Shown here in pieces: positions 44,800 to 53,088 of a DNA stretch of 64,000 bases. The notes beneath the pieces were generated by a model. The model did no database searches and was not told where the DNA came from. It saw only the letters and a list, made by a program, of their open reading frames with translations. A program made the position numbers and the translations under genes. The stretch's first letter is position 1. Every line of letters begins with the position of its first letter. The stretch comes from Sphingomonas adhaesiva (GTDB taxonomy: Bacteria; Pseudomonadota; Alphaproteobacteria; Sphingomonadales; Sphingomonadaceae): NCBI RefSeq assembly GCF_002374855.1, contig NZ_NWVC01000001.1, forward strand, positions 558,001 to 622,000, read 5' to 3'.

Positions 44800-46349
44800 T
44801 GGCCACCGCCGCGGCGTCCGCTGCTGCCCCGGCCCCCGGCAAGCCGCTGCTGCCGACCGCCAACCGCGGACTGCTGACCATGGGCGTGATGGGCGCGATG
44901 GTCATGCAGATCCTCGACACCACGATCGCCAACGTCGCGCTGCCGCATATGCAGACGTCGCTGGGCGCGACGGTCGACACCGTCACATGGGTGCTGACCA
45001 GTTACATCGTCGCCACCGCGATCGCGCTGCCGGCGACCGGCTGGCTGTCCGACCGGCTTGGCAGCCGCAACCTGTTCCTGATCGCGGTCGGCGGGTTCGT
45101 CATCGCCTCGATGCTGTGCGGCATCGCCACCAGCCTGCCGGAAATGGTGCTGTTCCGCGTGATCCAGGGGATCGCGGCGGCGTTCATCAACCCGCTGTCG
45201 CAGACCGCGATGCTCGACATCAACCCGCGCGAAAGCGCCGCCAAGGCGATGAGCGTGTGGGGCATGGGGGTGATGATCGGGCCGATCATGGGGCCGGTGA
45301 TCGGTGGCTTCCTGACCGAAAACTACAATTGGCGCTGGGTCTTCTACGTCAACGTGCCGGTCGGCGCGCTGACCTTCGCGATCCTGTGGTTCCTGCTGCC
45401 GTCGCGGCCGAAGGCGCGGCGATCGTTCGATTTCATGGGCTTCGCCTATGTCGGCATCGCGGTCGCCGCCTTCCAGCTGATGCTCGACCGCGGCCAGACG
45501 GAGGATTGGTTCGACAGCTGGGAAATCATCGCCGAGGCGTTGATCGCGGCGGCGTTCGCTTGGCTGGCAATAATTCATCTGGCGACCGCGAAGAAGCCGC
45601 TGTTCGACCGCGAGCTGTTCCGCAACCGCAATCTGGTGATGGGGATGCTGTTCATGGTCGTGATCGGCATCTCCACCATGGCGCCGATGGCGCTGCTGCC
45701 CCCGATGCTTCAGCAGCTGTTCGGCTATCCGGTGGTCGATACCGGCATGATGATGGCCCCGCGCGGCGTCGGCGTGCTGGTGACGATGTGGCTGGGCGCG
45801 CAGGTGATGGCGCGCATCGACGCGCGCATCCTCATCATCACCGGCCTCATCATCTTCGCTGCGTCGCTGCGGATGATGGCGGGCTATTCTCTGGAGATGG
45901 ATTACTGGCCGGTGGTCGTCTCCGGCTTCGTCCAGGGGCTGGGCATGGGGCTGGTGTTCATGCCGCTAAACGCGCTCGCCTTCGCGACGCTCGACGGGCG
46001 CTATCGCACCGACGGGGCCAGCATCCTCAACCTGACGCGCTCGATCGGCCAGTCCGCCGGTATCTCGATGGTGACGGTGCTGCTCGCGCGCAACATCCAG
46101 ACCAGCCATGCCGATCTCGCCGCGCACATCACCGACGCGACCCTGCCCGCCGCCTCGCTGATCGGCCGGTTCCAGCCGCTGGGCACCGCCGCCATGTCGT
46201 TCGCGGATGCGATGGTGAACCAGCAGGCGGCAATGATCGCCTATATCGACGATTTCTATCTGATGGCGTGGATATCGATCGCGGTCGTGCCGCTGGTCTT
46301 CCTGCTCACCCGGCCCAAGGGCAAGATGGAAGTCATCCACGCCGAGTAG
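44799..46349 (+). CDS. emrB: EmrB/QacA-family MFS drug efflux transporter (DHA2)
   Basis: 516 residues, the size of 14-helix DHA2 transporters that export drugs by proton antiport. Visible elements are LDTTIANVALPHMQTSLGAT in helix 1, the loop motif WLSDRLGSR, and the antiporter motif IGPIMGPVIGG. The ATG shares a base with the emrA stop (TGATG). marR-emrA-emrB form one operon. Confidence 0.95.
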   Translation: MATAAASAAAPAPGKPLLPTANRGLLTMGVMGAMVMQILDTTIANVALPHMQTSLGATVDTVTWVLTSYIVATAIALPATGWLSDRLGSRNLFLIAVGGFVIASMLCGIATSLPEMVLFRVIQGIAAAFINPLSQTAMLDINPRESAAKAMSVWGMGVMIGPIMGPVIGGFLTENYNWRWVFYVNVPVGALTFAILWFLLPSRPKARRSFDFMGFAYVGIAVAAFQLMLDRGQTEDWFDSWEIIAEALIAAAFAWLAIIHLATAKKPLFDRELFRNRNLVMGMLFMVVIGISTMAPMALLPPMLQQLFGYPVVDTGMMMAPRGVGVLVTMWLGAQVMARIDARILIITGLIIFAASLRMMAGYSLEMDYWPVVVSGFVQGLGMGLVFMPLNALAFATLDGRYRTDGASILNLTRSIGQSAGISMVTVLLARNIQTSHADLAAHITDATLPAASLIGRFQPLGTAAMSFADAMVNQQAAMIAYIDDFYLMAWISIAVVPLVFLLTRPKGKMEVIHAE

Positions 46350-46351
46350 GC

Positions 46352-46384
46352 GTTCGTCGCCGGCCACCCCGGCCGGCGACGAAC
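46352..46384. terminator. perfect 14-bp hairpin between convergent emrB and asd
   Basis: GTTCGTCGCCGGCC / GGCCGGCGACGAAC with a 5-base loop (ACCCC), starting 3 bases after the emrB stop and ending 12 bases before the asd stop. No T-run, but the position suits a shared transcription end. Confidence 0.65.
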
Positions 46385-46395
46385 CTCGACGCGCC

Positions 46396-47424
46396 TCAGC
46401 CGTCCTTCTTGAGGTGCCGGCGACCCAGCAGCTCGGCGATCTGCACCGCGTTCAGCGCCGCGCCCTTGCGCAGATTGTCGCTGACGCACCACAGCGACAG
46501 GCCATTGTCGACGGTGGGGTCGTCGCGCACGCGGCTGACATAGGTCGCATCGTCGCCCGCGCTTTCGATCGGGGTGACGTATCCGCCGTCCTCATGCTTG
46601 TCGATCAGCATCACGCCGGGCGCCTCGCGCAGGATTTTCTTGGCGGTCTCGGCGTCGATCTCGTTCTCGAACTCGATGTTCAGCGCCTCGGAATGGCCGA
46701 CGAATACGGGCACGCGCACGCACGTCGCGGTCACCTTGATCTTCGGATCGAGAATCTTCTTGGTTTCGACCACCATCTTCCATTCTTCCTTGGTGGACCC
46801 GTCCTCCAGGAAGCTGTCGATGTGCGGGATCACGTTGAACGCGATCTGCTTGGTGAATTTCTTCGGCTCGGCAGGATCGCCGACGAAGATGTTGCGGCTC
46901 TGCTCGAACAGCTCGTCCATGCCGGCCTTGCCCGCGCCCGACACCGACTGATACGTCGCCACCACCACGCGCTTGATCGTCGCCGCATCGTGCAGCGGCT
47001 TCAGCGCGACGACCATCTGGGCGGTCGAGCAATTGGGGTTCGCGATTATGTTCTTCGCAGTGTAGCCGTCGATCGCATCGGCGTTCACCTCCGGCACGAT
47101 CAGCGGCACGTCCGGGTCCATCCGGTACAGCGACGAATTGTCGATCACAGTGCAGCCGGCTGCCGCGAACTTGGGCGCATAGACCTTGGTCGCCTCGCTG
47201 CCGATCGCGAACAGCGCAATGTCCCAGCCGGCGGGATCGAAATGCTCGATGTTCTTCACCGTCAGCATCCGGCCGGTATCGCCATATTCGATCTGGTCAC
47301 CGGTCGAGCGGGAGGAGGCCAGCACCGCGATATCGTCCGCCGGGAACTGCCGTTCCGCGAGGATATTGACCATCTCGCGGCCGACATTGCCCGTGGCCCC
47401 TGCCACCACCACCCTGTAACCCAT
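46396..47424 (-). CDS. asd: aspartate-semialdehyde dehydrogenase
   Basis: 342-residue NADPH enzyme that makes aspartate semialdehyde for lysine, diaminopimelate, threonine and methionine. N-terminal GATGNVGREMVNILAERQFP binds the cofactor; the catalytic Cys132 is in NPNCSTAQM; the substrate block SVSGAGKAGMDEL and VFVGHSEALNIE follow. GGAAGG before ATG 47424 fixes the start. Confidence 0.96.
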   Translation of the reverse strand: MGYRVVVAGATGNVGREMVNILAERQFPADDIAVLASSRSTGDQIEYGDTGRMLTVKNIEHFDPAGWDIALFAIGSEATKVYAPKFAAAGCTVIDNSSLYRMDPDVPLIVPEVNADAIDGYTAKNIIANPNCSTAQMVVALKPLHDAATIKRVVVATYQSVSGAGKAGMDELFEQSRNIFVGDPAEPKKFTKQIAFNVIPHIDSFLEDGSTKEEWKMVVETKKILDPKIKVTATCVRVPVFVGHSEALNIEFENEIDAETAKKILREAPGVMLIDKHEDGGYVTPIESAGDDATYVSRVRDDPTVDNGLSLWCVSDNLRKGAALNAVQIAELLGRRHLKKDG

Positions 47425-47513
47425 GATACGTCCTTCCACGCGCCGCCCGCGGCGCCATTCACATGTTTCGCGCGGGCGCCCTAACCCCGCAATTTCCGAA
47501 AAGCCAGCGCGGT

Positions 47514-49754
47514 CTACTTCGGTCCGGCGCCGACATGGCGATCAAGGAACTTCTCGATCGTCGTCCACACATGGATGTCGCGCGACGCGCCATGCGTCTT
47601 GCCGGGATAGAACATCATCTCGAACGGCACGTTCGCGGCCTGCAACCGCGCCGCCACCTCGGTCGAATTCTGCAGGAAGACGTTGTCGTCGGCCATGCCG
47701 TGCATCAGCAGCAGCGGCGTGGTGATGCGCAGCGGGTCGATCACCGCGCGCGATGCGTCATAGGCGGCGGCATCGGTGCGCGGATCGCCCATGTAGCGTT
47801 CGGTGTAATGCGTATCGTACAGCCGCCAGTCGGTGACCGGCGCGCCAGCGATCGCCGCTGCATAGGCGCCGGGATCCGCCTCGATCATCTTCAGCGACAT
47901 ATAGCCGCCATAGGACCAGCCATAGGTGGCGATCCGCGCCGGATCGACGAACGGCAGCGTCTTTAGATAGGTCGCGCCGGCCAGCTGGTCGCGCACCTCC
48001 ACGCCGCCCATCGCGTGCCAGATCGCCCGCTCGAACGCGACGCCGCGATGGTCGCTGCCGCGATTGTCGAGCCGGAAGAAGACATAGCCCTGATCGACGA
48101 TGTGGCGGATCAGCGGCGCGTGCCAGTCGCGCTTCACTTCCTGCGTATGCGGGCCGCCATAATGCTGGAAGAACACCGGATAGCGTTTGCCGGGCACCAG
48201 TTCCGGCGTGATCATCTCCCAGTGCAGCACGGTCCCGTCATCGGCCTTGACGGTGCCGAACTGCACCGGACGCTGACCGGCGATATAGGGGGCGTAGGGG
48301 TGATCCCCCTCGACGCGGTTCTCGCTGATCCAGCGCAGCCGCTTGCCGCCGGCATCCGCCAGATAGAATTGCGCTGGCTGATCGGGGTTCGACCGCTTGA
48401 TGATGAAACGCGTGCCCGCCGGATCGGCGGTCGCCTCGTTCCACCATCCGCGCTCGGTCAGCCGCGTGATCGCCTTCGTCTTCAGGTCGATCGCGTACAG
48501 CTGCTGCTCCAGCAGATCGTCCTTGTTCGCGGTGAAGAACGCGCGCCCCGCCTTCTCGTCAACGCCGACCAGGTCGGACACGACCCACGCCCCGCTGGTC
48601 AGCTGCGTCCAGCGTCCGTCCTTGAACCGCCACAGATGACCGAACCCGTCCCGTTCCGATCGCCACAACAGGCTGCCGTCGGGCAGCGCGCGATAGGCGT
48701 TGGTCAGGTTGATCCAGCTCTTCTCGCCCGCCGCCTCGGTGAACAGCACGCTCGACCGGCCGGTCGCCGGATCGACGCGCAGCATGTCGAGCCGCGTCTG
48801 CGACCGGTTCTGCCGCTGCACCAGCAAGGCCGAGCCATCGGGCAACCAGTCGACCCGTGCGACATAGATGTCGGGATCGCTGCCCAGATCGACCTTCACC
48901 CCGCCCGATCCGTCGCTGCGCAGCACATGCAGTTCGACCGCGACGTTCGGCGTGCCCGCGGCGGGGTAACGCTGCTGATAGATGCTGGTCCCGCTCGCGC
49001 CGATCGCGGCGCGGGTGAACACCTTCACCGGCGCCTCGTCGAACCGCTCCACCGCCAGATAGCGTTCGTCGGGCGACCACCAGTAACCGGTGCGCCGGTC
49101 CATTTCCTCCTGCGCGACGAACTCCGCCTCGCCCCAGTGGACGGTGCCCCCGCCCCCTTGCGTCAACTGCCGCGCCGCACCGCCGGTGCCCAGCGGCTGG
49201 ACGAACAGGTTCTGCCCGCTGACGAAGCCGATATGATGCCCCTTCGGGCTGACCGTCGGGTTCAGCGCGCCGTTGGTCCCCGGCAGCTTCGCGACCGAGC
49301 CGTCCAGCGCGGCCAGATACAATTCGCCGTCGATCGGGACCAGGATGGTGCGCCCGTCCGGCGACCAGTCGTATTGCAGGATGCCGGTCTTGCCGGTCAG
49401 CGACCGGTCGCGCTCGCGCTGCATCTTGGCGGCCTCGGACAGTTCGGCACCGCTGCCGGCCTTGCGCGAGTCCACCAGCATCCGTTCGGTGCCGGTGCGC
49501 GTGTCGAGCGCCCACAGGTCGAACCGCTGCCGCTCGTCCGGCCGGTTGCGCACCGACGTCAGCAGCGTGCCGTCGGGCGACAGCTTCAGCGACTGCGGCT
49601 GGGTGCCCGCCAGGTCGGGGCTGGCGAACACGCGCTCCAGCGACAGCGGCGTCCGCGCAGCGGCGGTGGTCGTCGTCCTTGCGGGCACCTGGGCCTCAGC
49701 GGACATCGCGCCCACCATCGCCACCGCCGTCATCGCCACGCCGAACCGCCACAT
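47514..49754 (-). CDS. DPP-IV-type S9 family serine peptidase, exported
   Basis: 746 residues with a signal peptide (MTAVAMVGAMSAEAQ). The N-terminal beta-propeller (about 60-500) is the DPP-IV type, with WSPDGRTI and YWWSPDERYLAVERFDE. The C-terminal alpha/beta-hydrolase has nucleophile GWSYGGYMSLKM (Ser614), Asp in HGMADDNVFLQN and His in GKTHGAS. It probably removes N-terminal dipeptides from Xaa-Pro peptides in the periplasm. ATG 49754 is chosen because it begins the signal peptide. Confidence 0.93.
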   Translation of the reverse strand: MWRFGVAMTAVAMVGAMSAEAQVPARTTTTAAARTPLSLERVFASPDLAGTQPQSLKLSPDGTLLTSVRNRPDERQRFDLWALDTRTGTERMLVDSRKAGSGAELSEAAKMQRERDRSLTGKTGILQYDWSPDGRTILVPIDGELYLAALDGSVAKLPGTNGALNPTVSPKGHHIGFVSGQNLFVQPLGTGGAARQLTQGGGGTVHWGEAEFVAQEEMDRRTGYWWSPDERYLAVERFDEAPVKVFTRAAIGASGTSIYQQRYPAAGTPNVAVELHVLRSDGSGGVKVDLGSDPDIYVARVDWLPDGSALLVQRQNRSQTRLDMLRVDPATGRSSVLFTEAAGEKSWINLTNAYRALPDGSLLWRSERDGFGHLWRFKDGRWTQLTSGAWVVSDLVGVDEKAGRAFFTANKDDLLEQQLYAIDLKTKAITRLTERGWWNEATADPAGTRFIIKRSNPDQPAQFYLADAGGKRLRWISENRVEGDHPYAPYIAGQRPVQFGTVKADDGTVLHWEMITPELVPGKRYPVFFQHYGGPHTQEVKRDWHAPLIRHIVDQGYVFFRLDNRGSDHRGVAFERAIWHAMGGVEVRDQLAGATYLKTLPFVDPARIATYGWSYGGYMSLKMIEADPGAYAAAIAGAPVTDWRLYDTHYTERYMGDPRTDAAAYDASRAVIDPLRITTPLLLMHGMADDNVFLQNSTEVAARLQAANVPFEMMFYPGKTHGASRDIHVWTTIEKFLDRHVGAGPK

Positions 49755-49845
49755 GCACGTCTCCCGTCCGCGCCGCAGACCCCGGCGCGCCTTGCCTAGT
49801 CCGTAGGCGCAACGCCCCCCGCTTCGCAACACGCGCGCATGCGGA

Positions 49846-49877
49846 AAGGGGCGCGGCGGTTGCCCGCCACGCCCCTT
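49846..49877 (-). terminator. intrinsic terminator for rplS
   Basis: On the minus strand AAGGGGCG-t-GGCGG / CCGCC-g-CGCCCCTT, with a 4-base loop, is followed by TCC after TTT. It starts 26 bases after the rplS stop. Confidence 0.7.
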
Positions 49878-49902
49878 CGCGAAACCGGTGATGCCGTGCC
49901 GA

Positions 49903-50289
49903 TTACTCGGCGGCGACCGCCGCCGGGCGGTTGTCGCGGCGCTCGGCGATACGCGCCGACTTGCCGGTGCGCCCGCGCAGGTAATACAGCTTGGCGCGAC
50001 GCACCGCACCCTTGCGCACGACCTCGATCGACTCGATGTTCGGCGAATACAGCGGGAAGACGCGCTCCACGCCCTCACCGAAGCTGATCTTGCGCACGGT
50101 GAACGACGAACCCATGCCCTTGTTCGCGCGCGCGATGCACACGCCTTCGTAGTTCTGGACGCGGGTACGGTCGCCTTCGACCACCTTCACGCCGACCTTC
50201 AGGGTGTCGCCCGGGCGGAATTCCGGGATCTTCTTCGTCTCGTTGAACTTGGCGATCTGCTCGGCTTCGAGCGTCTGGATCAGGTTCAT
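49903..50289 (-). CDS. rplS: 50S ribosomal protein L19
   Basis: 128 residues at the 30S-50S interface. Conserved blocks: [55 protein letters not shown] and [22 protein letters not shown] 50289 begins one base after the trmD stop and matches the normal N-terminus [14 protein letters not shown]. Has a short Ala-rich C-terminal extension. Confidence 0.97.
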   Translation of the reverse strand: MNLIQTLEAEQIAKFNETKKIPEFRPGDTLKVGVKVVEGDRTRVQNYEGVCIARANKGMGSSFTVRKISFGEGVERVFPLYSPNIESIEVVRKGAVRRAKLYYLRGRTGKSARIAERRDNRPAAVAAE

Positions 50290-50290
50290 G

Positions 50291-51022
50291 TCAATCGTCC
50301 TCAGTCCGTCGCCGCGCGCCAGAGGGCGAGCCGACCCGAGCGCCCTCATGACGCTCCCAAAGGTCCGGCCGCCGTAGCCGTGTGTCGATCTCGGCCTGCG
50401 CCTGGCGCCAGCCTGCGATCTTCGCATGATCCCCCGATCGCAGCACTTCGGGGATCGTGCGCCCTTCCCATTCGACAGGTCGGGTATAGTGCGGATATTC
50501 CAGGATGCCGCTTTCGAAGCTTTCCTCGACTCCGCTCGAAGCCGCGCCCATTACGCCGGGAAGCAACCGAACGCAAGCGTCCAGCAGCACCAGCGCCGCC
50601 ATCTCCCCGCCCGACAGGATATAGTCGCCGATCGACAGCTGCTCGATCGGTCGCGCATCGAACAATCGCTCGTCGAACCCCTCGAACCGGCCGCACAACA
50701 CAACCGCGCCCCGCCCCGCCGCCAGTTCGCGCACCCGCGCCTGGGTTAGCGGCGCACCGCGCGGCGTCATCGCCACGATCGGCCGTCCGTCGGCATGCGC
50801 ATCGACCGCGCGCGACACGATATCCGCGCGCAGCACCATCCCCGCCCCGCCCCCCGCGGGGGTATCGTCGACCGTACGATGCCGGTCGGTCGTGAAATCG
50901 CGGATGTTGACCGCGTCGAGCGACCACCGCCCCTCACGCAGCGCCCGCCCCGCCAGCGAGGTGCCAAGCGGGCCGGGAAACATCTCCGGGTACAGCGTCA
51001 ATACGGTCGAGCGGAAAGTCAT
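50291..51022 (-). CDS. trmD: tRNA (guanine-37-N1)-methyltransferase TrmD
   Basis: 243-residue SPOUT enzyme that methylates G37 next to the anticodon, preventing frameshifts. Hallmarks: [40 protein letters not shown], and the trefoil-knot [20 protein letters not shown], followed by the [11 protein letters not shown] block. Its ATG overlaps the upstream vapC stop by 4 bases. The usual preceding genes rpsP and rimM are absent from this side. Confidence 0.96.
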   Translation of the reverse strand: MTFRSTVLTLYPEMFPGPLGTSLAGRALREGRWSLDAVNIRDFTTDRHRTVDDTPAGGGAGMVLRADIVSRAVDAHADGRPIVAMTPRGAPLTQARVRELAAGRGAVVLCGRFEGFDERLFDARPIEQLSIGDYILSGGEMAALVLLDACVRLLPGVMGAASSGVEESFESGILEYPHYTRPVEWEGRTIPEVLRSGDHAKIAGWRQAQAEIDTRLRRPDLWERHEGARVGSPSGARRRTEDD

Positions 51023-51411
51023 AGGGTCCAGTTTTCGATGGCAAGGCCAGGAATGCCGGCGAAGTCGCGCTCGTTGTTGGTGACCAGTGTCAGGCGTGCG
51101 GCAATCGCCTGCGCGGCGATCAGCCGATCGAAGCTGCCCCGCCGCATTCCGATCGCCCGCACCATCTCGGCATAGGCGCTCGCCGCATCGGCGTCGAACG
51201 GAACGACGCCGATCGCCGCCAGGAAGGTGTCTACGCGCTTAGCATCACGAACCGGGTCGGGGGACTTGCGGTTACCGACACGCAGTTCGGCGGCGGTGAC
51301 GGCGGACACGTTCAGTCGCCCGAACGCCTGCCCCATCCGCCGCGCCAGCGGATCGCTGCGCCCAACCAGGAAATCGATGCAGGCGTTGGTGTCCAGCAGG
51401 TAATCGCTCAT
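51019..51411 (-). CDS. vapC: VapC-type PIN-domain toxin
   Basis: 130-residue PIN ribonuclease. The metal-binding acidic set is complete: Asp7 in [10 protein letters not shown], Glu42 in TAAELRVG, Asp95 in [10 protein letters not shown] and Asp116 in [12 protein letters not shown]. Toxins of this family cut tRNA or rRNA; the target here is unknown. Overlaps vapB at its start and trmD at its end, each by 4 bases (ATGA). Confidence 0.93.
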   Translation of the reverse strand: MSDYLLDTNACIDFLVGRSDPLARRMGQAFGRLNVSAVTAAELRVGNRKSPDPVRDAKRVDTFLAAIGVVPFDADAASAYAEMVRAIGMRRGSFDRLIAAQAIAARLTLVTNNERDFAGIPGLAIENWTL

Positions 51412-51677
51412 GCCGCCGCCGCGTCATCACCTGACGCCCAGTCCCGCGCCGACTGATCGACGTCGCCGCGCCCCTCCGCCATGAACCCCTCCGACACGCT
51501 GCCGTAGAGGCTCAGCAATATCGCGGCGCCATCCTCGCTGCGCCAGAAACTGAACGATCCGTCGTCATGCGCCGCGACGATGACGTCATCGCCATCGCCC
51601 AGCCCCAGCGCCTTGGGCAGCCGAAGCGCGACGGAATTGCCGGATTTGAACACCTTGGCACGATATTCGTTACCCAT
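51408..51677 (-). CDS. vapB: VapB/AbrB-type antitoxin
   Basis: 89 residues with an N-terminal SpoVT-AbrB swapped-hairpin domain (AKVFKSGNSVALRLPKALGL) and an acidic, probably unfolded toxin-binding tail. A textbook ribosome binding site AGGAGG lies 6 bases before ATG 51677; an in-frame upstream ATG would overlap the operator and the divergent gene. Likely autoregulator acting on the TGTATA boxes upstream. Confidence 0.9.
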   Translation of the reverse strand: MGNEYRAKVFKSGNSVALRLPKALGLGDGDDVIVAAHDDGSFSFWRSEDGAAILLSLYGSVSEGFMAEGRGDVDQSARDWASGDDAAAA

Positions 51678-51688
51678 CTCGGGCCTCC

Positions 51689-51711
51689 TGTATACACGGG
51701 ATGTATATACA
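51689..51711. promoter_or_regulatory. TGTATACA and TGTATATACA boxes, candidate VapB operator
   Basis: Two perfect palindromes, TGTATACA (51689-51696) and TGTATATACA (51702-51711), centred 14 bases apart in an AT-rich patch 12 bases upstream of vapB and just before the divergent flavoprotein gene. Autorepression by VapBC at such repeats is usual; other control of the flavoprotein gene is possible. Confidence 0.65.
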
Positions 51712-51720
51712 ATCAGGTGG

Positions 51721-52641
51721 ATGCGCAAGCATATGGACGATTGCATCATCATCGGCGCGGGGCCGGCGGGGCTGACCTCGGCCATCTACCTTGCCCGCTA
51801 CCACCTCTCGATCCGGCTGTTCGATGGCGGCTCCAGCCGCGCCGCGATGATCCCCTGCACGCGCAACCATGCCGGCTTTCCGGAGGGGATCGCGGGCACT
51901 GACCTGCTCGCCCGGATGCGCGAACAGGCGGAGCGGTACGGCGCGCGGCGTGAGGACGTGCGCGTGACCGCGCTGGCCCCGTCCGGCGACGGCTTCGTCG
52001 TGACGACCGACCACGGCCGCCACGCCGCACGCACCGTCCTGCTGGCGACCGGCGTGGTCAATCACCGCCCCCGCGGGCTGGCGCCGGACGTGCACGACGC
52101 GGCACTGGCACGCGGCCTGCTGCGCTATTGCCCGGTGTGCGACGGCTATGAGGTCACCGACCGCCGTGTCGCGGTGATCGGCACGGGCGACCATGGCATG
52201 CGCGAGGCGCTGTTCCTGCGCGGCTTCACCCGCGACGTGACGCTGATCGCACCGGACGCCGAACACCTGCTGGACGACGCCTGCGCCGCGGCGCTCGACG
52301 ATGCCGGGATCGCACGGATCGACGGGCCGTGCGGCGGCTATGCGATCGAAGGCGACACGTTCGCGCTGGACACCGCCCGCGGGCGCATGGCCTTCGACAG
52401 CGTCTATCCCGCGCTGGGCAGCCGCATCCGATCGCGCTTGGCCATCGAAGCAGGCGCGCGGGCGACGCAGGACGGTTGCCTGGAGGTGGACGACCACCAG
52501 CGCACCAGCGTGCCCGGCCTCTTCGCCGCCGGCGACGTGGTGAAGGGGCTGGACCAGATCAGCCACGCGATGGGAGAGGCCGGCGTCGCGGCCACCACCA
52601 TCCGCAACCTGCTGGCCGAACGCCGCCCGCTCCGCCGATAG
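51721..52641 (+). CDS. thioredoxin-reductase-like FAD/NAD(P) oxidoreductase
   Basis: 306 residues (302 if the ATG at 51733 is used). FAD-binding GAGPAGLTSAIYLAR, NADP-binding VIGTGDHGMREALFL, a redox-active CPVC at Cys137/Cys140 in RYCPVCDGYEV, and the FAD-binding end VPGLFAAGDVVKGLDQISHA. Architecture is that of low-molecular-weight thioredoxin reductases, but the CxxC environment differs from classic TrxB (CATC), so the partner may not be TrxA. Divergent from vapB. Confidence 0.85.
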   Translation: MRKHMDDCIIIGAGPAGLTSAIYLARYHLSIRLFDGGSSRAAMIPCTRNHAGFPEGIAGTDLLARMREQAERYGARREDVRVTALAPSGDGFVVTTDHGRHAARTVLLATGVVNHRPRGLAPDVHDAALARGLLRYCPVCDGYEVTDRRVAVIGTGDHGMREALFLRGFTRDVTLIAPDAEHLLDDACAAALDDAGIARIDGPCGGYAIEGDTFALDTARGRMAFDSVYPALGSRIRSRLAIEAGARATQDGCLEVDDHQRTSVPGLFAAGDVVKGLDQISHAMGEAGVAATTIRNLLAERRPLRR

Positions 52642-52652
52642 CTGCAGTCACG

Positions 52653-53006
52653 CTAAGCGATCGGCGCGATGCTGCGGAATGTCGCTACGAACACGTCGTC
52701 GGCCACCGGCTTGGCCAGCACCGGCCAGCGGGAATCGTGCGGCCGCCCCGCCGCCGGCTCGCCGGTCACGAACATGACCCGCACGTCGGTCGCCTCGCCG
52801 ACGATCCGGACCACCGCGGCGGGGCCATATCCCTGACGCAGCGTCACGTCGGACACGATCACCGCCGGTCGCCGCGCCGCTGCTGCGCGCACCGCGGCCT
52901 CCTCGCCGTCGGCCAGCACGACCGACGTCGCGCCGGCGGCCCCCAGCAGCTGCATCATGTGATCGGCCAGCAGCCAATCGTCTTCGATCAGAAGGACATG
53001 GCACAT
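52653..53006 (-). CDS. single-domain response regulator (LovR-like)
   Basis: 117 residues, only a receiver domain: acidic pair Glu8-Asp9-Asp10 (LLIEDDWLLA), phospho-acceptor Asp53 (VIVSDVTL), a Thr in VTGEPA, and Lys in LAKPV. No output domain. It is the third gene of a run headed by two LOV kinases; a single-domain regulator paired with a LOV-HWE kinase recalls Caulobacter LovK-LovR, where LovR dampens the general stress response. Function here is inferred from context. ATG 53006 begins the domain. Confidence 0.85.
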   Translation of the reverse strand: MCHVLLIEDDWLLADHMMQLLGAAGATSVVLADGEEAAVRAAAARRPAVIVSDVTLRQGYGPAAVVRIVGEATDVRVMFVTGEPAAGRPHDSRWPVLAKPVADDVFVATFRSIAPIA

Positions 53007-53088
53007 GGTGGCGAGCTTATGCCCGATTCGGCGCGCCAATTCGCGCCGTTCCGGTTCGATCGCCCGCTTTCCGCGACGGGGCGTTAGA

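Noticed and set aside
51019-51711. vapBC as part of a larger mobile island
   Set aside because: No integrase, transposase, direct repeats or tRNA target; base composition is like the surroundings except for the AT-rich operator.
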